The notes under the pieces are model-generated. The model saw only the letters and a program-made list of their open reading frames with translations, was not told the DNA's origin and made no database searches. From contig NC_064540.1 of NCBI RefSeq assembly GCF_023856365.1, positions 3,469,501-3,533,500 of the forward strand: DNA of 64,000 nucleotides, read 5' to 3'. Below, piece after piece: positions 37,720 to 49,210 of this stretch. The DNA comes from Brienomyrus brachyistius (taxonomy: Eukaryota > Chordata > Actinopteri > Osteoglossiformes > Mormyridae). Positions within the stretch are counted from its first letter, which is position 1, and every line of letters starts with the position of its first letter. Both the position numbers and the translations under genes were made by a program.

Positions 37720-39077
37720 TTACAAAGCACTACTGTAACAGCGCACTTATTCTTGCCATAGGCAAGAGTTGTGTGTTCTTTTCGGAGGCTTCAGATTGGC
37801 CTGTTTAGAATCAGGAATATCTGAAGGTTAAGCCATCGAAAAAGTCAAAAAGATATGTTCATTCCACTTTAGCAACATTTAATGCAGAAACTTTAGATTC
37901 AGATTGCTGACAGGTGCTGTGGTATCTATGAAAAATGTTTGTTCTCCGTACCGGAAAGTGAGAGTAAACGGCTTTGATTTGCCTGCAGGTAATTAACCAT
38001 GTACATTGTTTTCGACGTGCAGTACAGAATACATAATCTTCCCCTGTATTTCCATGTTGAATAAAAATTTTATGCGAAAGATAAAAGCATGAGTAGATTA
38101 TAAATGTTCTTAGATTAGAATTCGTGTAGCGCATTAATTTAGACAGAGGCAATACTTTTAAGAAGATATGAACATCTGTGGTAGAATGTACTAGAAACTA
38201 TTTACAGATATGGAAAAGGTAAAACATTGCTTTTCCCACATACATATCAAGCTATTTATTGCTGCCCTAGAGTATTTTCAAAAACTATGCTAGCTCAAGT
38301 GGCCAATTTTTAATGCGAACAAAGAGAGTATATCTGTACTGAATGCAGTTCCACTCAAGACCACCCTCAAGGAAGCTAATGTAAATGATGACGAAGATGG
38401 GTCATGTGATCTTACACTTATTTAGTAAGGATGTATGTGCCCCTGTTAGTGAACAGTATAATTCTATTTCGCAACAGCTGCTTCTGAGTTCAAACTGAGT
38501 ACTCTGTGTAATGTAAAAATGGGTTGAGTAGACGTATGTTCATCCATTGAGATGGCATTTCAAGGGCATTTATGTGTGATGCACATATTTACTCATAATC
38601 AGAAATCAAAACATTTTATAGAGGTGTCATTAAGCACTTGATATAAATGTATATTTATGTGTGTTTAAGCCTTATTCTAACAATACCGTTTTTGGAACAT
38701 GACAGTTTTTTTATTTTAACGGAAGTTAGTAGTGTTAATTATAGAATTGCTTGTGATGTTCATATTTTTTACACAAATTAACTGAGGTTGTTTTGAACAA
38801 ATGTTTTTATTTTGTTACGTTAGTATTAAAAAACAACATGTAAACTTGAATTATACTACTGTGAGTTGGTGCTGTTAAAGTATAAGGGCTTCAAACTGCA
38901 TGATCGATACAGTATCAACGCGATTAGTAGGCGCATCTTATATTTACTATATTTAATTAACATTTCTGTGTATGCATACCATTTTTGAACACCGTCAGAT
39001 TCTATGTCAACACTAAAAAAATTGAACTGCCCATTGTACCTGTCCGAATGACATATTCAGTTTAGGTGTTTTTCAAC

Positions 39078-39083
39078 AATAAA
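39078..39083 (+). terminator. candidate distal poly(A) signal of sema3
   Basis: Canonical AATAAA about 1.7 kb after the stop codon, with a T-rich downstream element. Confidence 0.4.
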
Positions 39084-39165
39084 TATTTTTTACATAAAAA
39101 TAATTTATGAGTTAGATTTTCACTTACATTTTATTGATGAATTGGTGAACAATTGATGACAGTGA

Positions 39166-39168
<3 letters not shown>

Positions 39169-39215
<47 letters not shown>

Positions 39216-39252
39216 ACACACATATATATATATGCCTAATATATATATATAG
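39169..39252 (+). repeat. (CA)n and (TA)n compound microsatellite
   Basis: About 30 CA units followed by two short TATATA tracts. Confidence 0.9.
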
Positions 39253-40439
39253 ATATGCCTGATCAAATATTACTCCCATACAAGTGAAAATCGTTCTGTC
39301 AAAGTTTAAATTGAATTAAATTACTGCAGTAGCTGATTTTTTAAATACTTAAGTATTCACATATTCTTTTTAATGACAATGCATAATATTGTTACCACAA
39401 TCCATTTACAGAACATAATTACTCTGAAATGGCCTATTGAATGCCCTGACTTGCTTGTAGAACCTGTAGAATAAAAAGCTTAAGGCGTATGTTGCAATTT
39501 CAATAGAAACCTAATTAAACTGACAAAAGAATGGGAATTGTCATTTCCCCCCACTCCACCCCCACAAAACAGCATGGAAGTGGTCTGACACAACTCTGGC
39601 GGTGTGTGAATATTCATGTGGGAGCATGCATCAGGCAGACAGTGGAATTCCTGCAGATGCAACTTCCACATGAAATAAGAAGCTAAATACAACAACCAAC
39701 TCATTTACACACCTCCGGCTTTATAACTTGACTGACAGCACAGGAGTAGTTTACTGTGACTGGCTATTGTGACTAACGCAATATGACTTACCGCATTTTC
39801 GAAAATTCATCCGCTGACTTCAAAGCTGTTTCAGACTAATGAGTAATGAAAACTTCATATAAATGTATTGGAGCAAAAACTACTATATTTGTCTTTCAAG
39901 TCAAAAGTTTTTTTTTTTTTAAATATATACTCAAGTATAGCACTGATACTCAAAAAAAATACTTAGGTACAGTACACAACTAATTGTACTTCGTCACTGG
40001 CCACCCCTGCTTACAAAACTAACGGCAAATCAATAAAATGTGGTTAGTGGTACTCAGAATTGGAAAGGTATCGTAGGGTGATTTTATATACCAGAATATA
40101 TCAGTAATATACTTTTTAACGCAGCTCTGTGCTCTTCGAAGTGATGCCCGATATCTGATGACTCGAGATTTCAGTGTGACAGTAAAGCTGAAAGTTGTTT
40201 TCTTTTTACTACAAATAATTTCATGGCACAAAACACTGGAGGGCTAAGGCAATGTCTGTGTTTCACCGTCCATTAGCTCATTTACTTCGGTTGTGACTAA
40301 TAAACATAAATTTAAATATATCGTATACTTCGCATCACATATTTTTTCAGCTCTGCCTCGGTTTATATTTCCGTAATCGCTGTAAAACAGAAGAAAGGTC
40401 AGAGACTTCCTCGCGCTCAGTGAACGTTGGAAACTCTCT
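39253..40439. other. sema3-dcaf1 intergenic region
   Basis: AT-rich sequence between the sema3 poly(A) candidates and the dcaf1 promoter candidate; nothing gene-like seen. Confidence 0.5.
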
Positions 40440-40676
40440 TACCCAGTAATCCATTGTTGACGTCATCAAAAGTAGACCGTAGTCGCCGGTTGTGATGTAT
40501 TCAACGTGGTCGCCATAATAAACCTCGGTACATGGGTTAACCGAGCCTTGTGGTTTAACGAAGGTGGTGGAGTAACGAACCGCAGTACAAAGATATATAT
40601 CAACTTTTCAGTGATACTTATAAAATAGTCAGAGTCGGCTGCAAGACTGAGGAGAAAAATTGAGAAGTATTACGAG
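40440..40676 (+). promoter_or_regulatory. dcaf1: candidate dcaf1 promoter and non-coding first exon
   Basis: A perfect CRE palindrome TGACGTCA lies at 40458-40465. About 60 bp downstream CGCCATAATA resembles a reverse YY1 site. A strong donor ACGAG/GTAAGC is at 40677 and the first coding exon has a splice acceptor at 42725. This fits a housekeeping promoter plus non-coding exon 1. The transcription start cannot be fixed from sequence. Confidence 0.5.
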
Positions 40677-41679
40677 GTAAGCATTCGGGTGAAAGTGATT
40701 CGGTAAGAAGCCCCTCACTTGAATGGCAGAGTTCACGTTTGTAATAAACTATGGGTTGGTCATTTGCTGGAGGGTCGCCTGTAGCTGGATATTGACATTT
40801 CATGAGTACCGGTGCACGGTCGTATTATCAGAAGAGGTCGGCAACTAAAAGCAGAGGACTGTAACCTAATCGTTTATTTGCCGGTAGCTGACAAGCTAGG
40901 AACCCCCAGTGTGTCCATACACGTGAGGCGAATTAAAATCTGCGCCTGAAATATGACACGCATTGCACAATTCGAACAGATCCTGCAGTTACTCATAAAA
41001 ACCCTTTATCGTTTTAACAGATCCGTTGATTTATAATCTGTAGTATACTGAGAGCCCTTTGCTCAAATGCGATTGAACTGAGCTGCCGGCGTGTAGAAAG
41101 CTCCACGGCGATTCGCTATAGGAAGCGTGACATCCAGGGGTCTCCAAGCCCGTGTCCACTTCATCGTGCACAACAGTGTAACTTTCAGAGAAAACGACTT
41201 GCCAACCGACCGTCCTTTTCTAAATGCTTATTTTCCCTCTGGATCTCTGTGTCAAAAGCGCACATGTGGGCACCTGCAGAACTGACAGGCTTGTTAACCC
41301 TTCATAGACTAATCGAGCCGCAGTCAGGAATCGGCATGCCAACGGTCCGCGTGTAAAATTACCTTTTCTTGCAATAGTTACTGTTCCTTGATTATTAGTG
41401 TATCATGTATTTGCAATCCGAATGCTATTTTAATAATTAAGTCGCGACCTTAAATTGGATAAACCCGAATATAACGTCGATGGGTGTGTGTCTTCTACAT
41501 TTCGGCTTCAGAATACGTTTCCCGAAGTAAATGTTTAGTTTTTGTTTCACTTTTGCTTGTAACGAAGCAATTTATCAATTTATCTCGAATCTTTGAGTTC
41601 ACATATTTTGACTTTTTTGTGAAGGATTTTTGGACCTTTCCTTAATAAAAAAAATATTGTTTATTAATAAATGTGGTTT

Positions 41680-41755
<76 letters not shown>

Positions 41756-42725
41756 AATACTATAGTTCTGGACCTTGAACTTGATTTGTCAGTTTGAATT
41801 TCACCGGGAGGATGTATACATAAGGGCACAATTTAACTTGTTCCTTATGAAAAGTCAGCTGGTACTTATAACATTTTAAGCTCATAATTGTTGTAGTAAA
41901 CTTTTATTTGTGGCGACATTTGTTTTGCAAAGTATGATTTTATTAGTTATTAAGAATGAAGTTGTTTTTATTTTATCTTGCTGACAAGCAAGATAATCTT
42001 TCTATTTTATCTTTCTAAGGGTACATGCTGACCCTTAGAAAAACGTGACATTTACAAGTTCAAAGTTTTACCTCCTGGATATAAACAAATTTACAGAACT
42101 GGATAAAATATGTCCACTTTCAGCTCTTAATAATGCAGATATCCAGTTTAAGTTGTTGCCAGCCGATTGATCATAGGAATTAATTGCTTCCCTGTAGGCT
42201 GTTAATTCTTTTTTGGCACCCAGGCTGAGGCTATAATTAGGCTGAACTTGAGCAGGTGTGGCATGAAGAGGAAAAATCCTTTGCGAGATGTTTAGCCTGT
42301 GAGCTGTTGTACTTCAAAAAGAGGGAAATCGGTGAAATACTGTGGATGCTTGCTGGTGTTGTTCGAATTATTTCAACATAAATGTATTTCCAAAAAGTAA
42401 AGCCGGTTGGAAATCAGGTTGCCTGTTAGGTGTTAGTACCTTTGGAGACACATGGATCTAGTCCCCTGAAACGAAGAGACTTTAAGGAGCGGTTTTATGA
42501 GTGCTCTTGCGGGGAGGAAGTCCTGGTTAGTTCAGGGTAATGAGGCATGTCCGTCCGGAGTCCCTTCATGCGCCATGAGTTTTGAGTACATGGCCCTTCA
42601 AGGCAGAGCCTGAACTTAAGCTTCCTACAGCAGCATTAAACCATGAAGTCCATTAACTGCAGATGATGAATAGTGGCTTTAGGCATAACTCTTCCTCGCG
42701 CTCTTGCTGCCCCGTTTCCCTTCGC
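40677..42725 (+). other. probable dcaf1 5' UTR intron
   Basis: Donor GTAAGC at 40677, acceptor CGCAG at 42725. The (AT)n microsatellite lies inside; no other feature recognised. Confidence 0.5.
41683..41751 (+). repeat. (AT)n microsatellite
   Basis: About 34 uninterrupted AT units in the first dcaf1 intron; self-complementary. Confidence 0.9.
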
Positions 42726-42848
42726 AGCCTGTGCCATGGCTTCCCCGTCCACGAGCGTGGACTCCAAAGCAGAGCTCTCCTCCTTGCTGGAGCAGTGGGA
42801 GCAGCAGCAGCAAGGCAGTACCTCGGAGCTGGTGTCCATCCTCACCAA
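42726..42848 (+). CDS. dcaf1: dcaf1 exon 1 (coding): start codon and N-terminus
   Basis: Acceptor TTTCCCTTCGCAG ends at 42725 and ATG is at 42736 in a GTGCCATGG context. Encodes [20 protein letters not shown] followed by WEQQQQG; VDSKAEL..LLEQWE is diagnostic of DCAF1. Donor AA/GTCAGT, phase 2. Confidence 0.92.
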
Positions 42849-45800
42849 GTCAGTACACAACATGACGGGATGGGTGTGGTTTGTACGTATGGGGGTGTGG
42901 TCTGGCTTGATATGGGTGTGGCTCCTATATGGGGGGTGTGGCCTGGCTCTGTATGGGTGTGGCCATGATGTGTGGGGTGTGGTCACATTGCAGCCACTGC
43001 TTCCCGATGCAGGTGTAGGTTTCAGTTTCATGCTTTCTTAAAAGTAAAACTGCAGTTCCCAGTCAGTCTGTATGGCCCCAGGCTCTTCCACATATTTCTT
43101 ATATTTTACCCCCATCATGTTACATAAAAAACAAGGTGTCCCCTGACTCATGTCTCTGGCTTCCTGTGACTGGTTCCTGGCTCTCCACAGCCCTGTACTG
43201 GATATGCGGATGTGCAATGTAGATGGATTGATGGATGTTTAAAATAGTCTTATTAAACATTGATTTACCATTTTTCCTCTTTTACATGATGTATTAGAAT
43301 TTCAGAACTGATTGAACGAGAGACTGAGGAGTATCACAAGGCAGACCCTGATCCGTTTGATGACCGTCATCCAGGTGAAACTTTGCTCTCATTGCAAACA
43401 GAATAAGTTTATAGTGGGATCTTGTCTGTGTCCAGAAGGTTACTGGTTCAAATCCCATGGCTGGCAGAGTAATCATGTCACTCTTGGGCCATTTAGAAAG
43501 GCCCTTAATCCCAAAAATTGCTCTAGTCATGCTCTTACCTCTCACTGGAGAGCAACATGTTATATGATCAAGGGATTCCTGTGTACCTGCGTTGGTGCTT
43601 GTACAAATGGCAAATAAATCATCATTAAAAAAAATCATTGTCATCACTAATGGAGTGTTTCTCTATCTGGTTTGGTTCCCCCAGGCAGAGCAGACCCAGA
43701 GTGTATGCTGGGACATGTGCTCAAAATCCTGTTTAAGAACGACGACTTCACCAACGCGGTAAAGTCCTGCTCTGGCCTCCTATTCCAATCCTTGTCTTTC
43801 TTTTGTTATCTGTAAGACCAACCTGGCAAATGACTGGGAGTCAAATTCAGTGGTGGTGAGCAGCTCTGTCGTGACACATCTGCATCCTGCACTCCTTGCA
43901 GCTTCTGAACACGTACGTGATGACCAGCAGGGAGGTCTCCCTCAACACCGCTGCCTGTCGCCTTCTACAGAACATCATGCCGGGACTGGAGACAGCAGTG
44001 GTCTTCCAGGAGAAGGTGCAGCAGTGTTTTGACGGCAGAACCAGCCTGATCTTTTTGTGAAATGACTGAAATAACAAAAGAATTGGTCCTTGGCTATTTT
44101 AGGCTCCACGCACAGTTTGGTAGCGTTTCACACTTTGGGGGTCATGGTTTGAATCTGGCCTGAACTCTGCGCAGATCGCTAGTCCAAGAATAGGGATGGC
44201 ACTAGAGGATTTTGGGGCCCCCCAACCTAGACTGAGCAAGTTTTATTCCCTCAGGCCTCCTTTCAACTTTCTCCCACTTCACAACATCGCTGTCGGAGAA
44301 CAAATAAATCGCGTGGATCAGTGACTCTAAATTGCATTTAGCATCTAAAACCTTGGAGTCTGTCCTGTTCCTCTGCTAAGTTTGCTACCGCAATAGTTCA
44401 ATATCCTGCTGTTATTAAAAATGAATTTATACATAGAGGGATGGAATTTTCTGGGTGATGGATGCATGTATGACTTGGCTTTGCCAGCGGTGTCTTGCTA
44501 ACTGCCCCCCCCCCTCCATGCTCCAGGAGGGCGTGGTGGAGAAGCTCTTTGAATGGGCCCAGGAGGCCGACCGCCCCCTGTGTATCTATGCCACGGGGCT
44601 GCTGGGCGGAGCCATGGAGAACCAGGACATCGCCGGTAACTACAGGGAGGAGAATTCTCAGCTGGTCAGTGAACGCCTGTTCCTGCGCTGACGCTTGCTG
44701 TCCTGGGGGTGGCGCTGGCGTTCCCATGGAGGACACGCTGTCGGAATGGCGTCGGGTACGTTGCGACATGCCTGAGAACCTGCCAGGGTGATGCTATAGC
44801 TGTGTTCTCAGAGTCATTTGAAAAGGCACCTTTCCTCTTTATTGTCATGTTTTCCCTTCATTTTTTCGCTCAGGATGGCCGTGCAGTGTTTTGCGTCTGG
44901 ATAAGTAAAACAATTAGAAATCCCTTTTTTTATTTTTTTTTTTTTTTTGCCAAAGTAGAAATATTTAAGTGCGGTAAGCTCCGGAATTGGATCTGTGCCA
45001 CTGAGACAGTTGCTGTGGTCAAATAGATTCAGTAAATATCTGTCTGGGTGCCTCCTAGCGGGCGGGATCTGGTGGCGAATCGAAGGCTCCTGTTATAGAT
45101 ATCATATACACAGCCGAAATGTATATTTGTCCAATGTGACTTACAGTAGTGCAGGGCTACAATTTGTGTACTACCTGGAATTTGAACCCATGACCTTTGC
45201 GCATATTGCCGAGATGCTCTACTTGTTGAGCGACGGAAGCCGGAATTGCTCTGCTGACCTGGGAAATAGCTCAGATATATAAATATGCTGTTGTGACCCT
45301 GTACCTGCATCTCTGTTAGGTGTTCTCCATTTTTGCCTTGAGTGTTGCTGACGCGCGTATAGCATGTGGGAACCACTATTGTGTCAGCCGTGTTTCCTGC
45401 CTGGCCCATTAGAGTGATGGACCGTCGCCCTCACAGGTGCCTTTTATGCTCCGGATGCTGCGTGAGCTGCAGAGCGTCGGGTGCGGACGGCTCCCCAGGG
45501 ATCAGGAGAACTGACCAGGATTGTGGGGGCTCTGAGGATGCGGCTGGTCCCCTGGGAAGCTCTGCAGAGAGAGACCAGGATGGAGAGGAGAGGGGGGAAG
45601 AAAGGCCAGCCGGTGCCGGCCCGAGAGCGATGAATCCGTCGATACAGCTGGGCTTCGCCCGCAAGGCCAGCAGCCGTGCGCATCCGTCTGTCAAAACCGG
45701 CATCGGAGCCCCTGTACCAGGCGGCCCCAGAGCCGGACCGGAGGCGGGAAGTGGGCAGCCAGGCGCAGAAGATGGGTGGAGGGGGAAAAGCGTCTGGACG

Positions 45801-46578
45801 GCCAGACAGAAGCTGCGCTTGGCCGCCCCAGATCCAGAGCGGGCCGCCTGTGAGCTGTCCAATAGCAGCTGGTCTGAGATGAGCCCCTGGGTCATTGGGA
45901 CCAAATACCGCCTGGAAACCTCTGACCCCAGCCATGGAACAGCGCCTCATCTTGCAATATCTCACCCCGCTTGGGGAGTACCAAGAGGTTGGCTATGTCT
46001 CCTCCCTCAACACTCCCCCCTCAACCCCCTTCACTGGTTTCCCCCCCCACTCACCCCATCTGTTGGTCTTTCCCACAGCTTTTGGGCGTTTTCATGCAGA
46101 TGGGAGCCTGCGAACTGCTCATGCATTACATCGATCTCAAGCTGACCAATGACGTGCAGCTCACCTTCGAATCGCTCAAGGTACCTTCCTAGCCCCAGGG
46201 GTACCAACACGTGTAACACGTCCCACGCAGGGCGTCACACCCAACTGCACCGCGCAGCACGCGAATCGCATGTCGCCCTCTGCGGGGTTTCGATAAGCCC
46301 CCAGCTGTTCCTGAGTGTCCCTGATAGGCCTGCTGGCTTGGCGGAGATAAGCCCGCCACCAGGGCGGTGCCTTGTTCCTAACGCAGGTGTTGTCTGTCCT
46401 CAGTACCTGGCCTCCCTGCTGTTGCACAAGAAATTCGCTGCCGGAGTTTTGTGGCTCACGGTGGCGTGCATGAAGCTTCTGGAAATCCCACGGCCGTCCA
46501 TAGCAGCCACTGGGGGGTGTCCCTGTGCCTCTACTACCTGGCCTACAACCAGGATGCCATGGAGAGGGTGAGAGAATC

Positions 46579-46609
<31 letters not shown>

Positions 46610-46612
46610 TGT

Positions 46613-46670
<58 letters not shown>

Positions 46671-49126
46671 GTGTGTGTGTGTGTGTGTGTGTGTGCGCAG
46701 CGGCGCAGCGATGGTCCTCCACCTTCCCGTCTCCCTCTTAATGGCTTCCGCAAGTAACAGCAGTCAAACGTAACACAGTGCTCAAACTGACAGGAACAAA
46801 ATGGCACCTAAATTGGATTTCAGGCGCAGTTGGGTTTTAAGGTCCCTTATAAGGGTGCGACTTACCTGAAGGTTCCTTTAGATAACAAAAGGTTATTGTT
46901 GTTAAGATTCACCTCAAATCCACCAGTCGAGGACAAAACAACCCACTAAAACTGAAAGTATTGTTTCTAAGCACCGTCCTTTTTTGTTGGTGGAGAGCTA
47001 TCATTTTAAAATTCTAATTGGTAGATGACTTTACCCAAAACAACCTACATTTTTAGCTGAGTAGCAGAACTAAATAGTCCCTGGAGTAATTGGTAGTGGT
47101 TGTGGGGGGGGGGGGGAATAATTGGCCTTGCGCAGGGGCCTGACGGTGAAGCCCATTGTGCCATCCCTGGGATTTGAACTGGCGACCTTCCGATGAAGGG
47201 CACAGCCTGCTAACCCTCTGAGCTGCACAGCACCCCCTGGTGGTTTCACGTCGTCATTGGAGCTGCCTGTGGGTGGATAGACCTGCCTCACCACGTCCCT
47301 CTGCAGGTGTGCACGCTGCCGCCCGCCGTGCTGGCCGGCGTGGTCTCCTACACGCTCTGGCTGCTGGAGTGCTCTCACGCCTCTGGCTCCTGCCACGCCA
47401 CTATGTTCTTCTCCATCTCCTTCGCCTTCCGCGCCGTCCTCCAGCTCTTCGACCAGCAGGATGGGCTGCGGCGCCTCGTCAACCTGGTGGGGACCCTCCC
47501 TCCTATTACAGTTGTGATTTTATTTTTTGTGTTTTCAGTTTTTATTCGAAAACCAGTTTGGTCTTCTTTTTTTATTTTTATGATTTAGTTCTATTTAGTT
47601 TTTGCATATTTTAGTTTCAGTTGAAGTTTTTAAATTTAATTTCATGGAGTAACTAAAAGTTAAGATCTTTAGAGAATACACACTGCACATATGTACCAAT
47701 GTCCTTATAATGGATAAAGCATGTTGCAGTTATTATTAATCTATTTTCCGAACCGCTTCTCCTACTGGGTCGCGGGGGGTCCGGAGCCTCTCCCGGAAGC
47801 TATGGGCACGAGGCAGGGAACAACCAGGATGGGGGGCCAGCCCATCGCAGGGCACACTCACACACCATTCACTCACACATGCACTCCTACGGGCAATTTA
47901 GCAACTCCAATTAGCCTCAGCATATTTTTGGACTGTGGGGGGAAACCGGAGTACCCGGAGGAAACCCCACGACGACATGGGGAGAACATGCAAACTCCAC
48001 ACACATGTGACACCAGGCGGAGACTCGAACCCAGGTCCCAGAGGTGTGAGGCAACAGTGCTAACCACTGCACCACCATGCCACCCCCTATTAATGGGCAA
48101 TAAAATAAAAAAAAATCTTTAGTATAAATAGTATTAATAACATTAATGGACAGTATTTGACATTTTGTTTTTATTTTAGTTTTGGAACTATTTATAGTTT
48201 TCATTTAGTTGTAGTTTGTTTTCATGTCTCTTATCTTTTATTCTTGATATTTTAATATCTGTTTCAGTTTGCTGAAATGTTTCGTTTATAGTTTTTATTA
48301 TTGTCAGTGATGATTTCCCTGCCTCAGCACCTGTCCGGCCCCCCGTTCTAGCCCCCCTTTGCCTGCGCCTGTTGTATCACGGAGTCTTTTTCTCTGCCGG
48401 CTGACAGATCAGCACCCTGGAGATTCTCAATCTCGAGGACCAAACGGCGCTGCTGAGTGACGACAAGATCTTCTCCAGCCGGCAGACGGCCAAGCACACC
48501 TGCATGGCCCTGCGTCGCTACTTCGAAGCTCACCTGGGCTATTAAGGTGGAGCAGGTGAAGCAGTCCCCTCCAGAGGTCAGAAGGTGGCGCTCCGGTTCA
48601 CACACAGCCGTATTACAAAGGTAGAGTAAATTGTGCCATTTGCTCGATTTATAATATGCTTTTGAAGAACTGCTGAACAAACCATTCAGCGATGGGCTGC
48701 TGTATATATGGTAGTAATGCGTTAATAATTTGTCCCCCATGGTAACCTGCATGTTTCCCAGGCTTGTTCCTACACCCGCGAGCAGGTGGTGGAGATGATG
48801 GAGTTTCTGATCGAGTACAGGCCCGGCGAGGCTCCACTGGGAACCGGCCGAGGTCTTCCTCAAGCTCTCCTGCGTGCAGCTTCTGTTGCAGCTCATCTCC
48901 ACTGCCTGCGATTTGGAGGACTTACTATGGCAGGTAGGAGGCCCCGCCCCCTCTGTAACCACGGCAGCATTTTTTTCCCCCCATCTTTGTTTTATGGAAG
49001 TCAAGGAATCTGTCAAAAGTGTGAGGGGCTTATTTTTAAGAACGCAAACATTATGGGAAGCAGTCAGCCTGGCCATGCTCTGGTACCCTGACATGCTGTT
49101 GGCCATGCTCTGGTACCCTGACATGC

Positions 49127-49210
<84 letters not shown>

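Larger units (their letters stand above)
37391..39090 (+). other. sema3d-like: probable sema3 3' UTR
   Basis: AT-rich sequence without a recognisable gene directly after the stop codon. AATAAA signals lie at 37714-37719 and 39078-39083, the second followed by T-rich sequence. Either could end the transcript; without transcript data I cannot choose. Confidence 0.5.

Noticed and set aside
45431..45965. Antisense ORFs of 157 and 173 codons over dcaf1 exon 6
   Set aside because: Shadows of the coding exon; Pro/Ala/Ser-rich without similarity.
46400..46807. ORFs reading TH or CV dipeptides
   Set aside because: Translations of (GT)n microsatellites; the same applies near 49.1, 51.5 and 57.8 kb.
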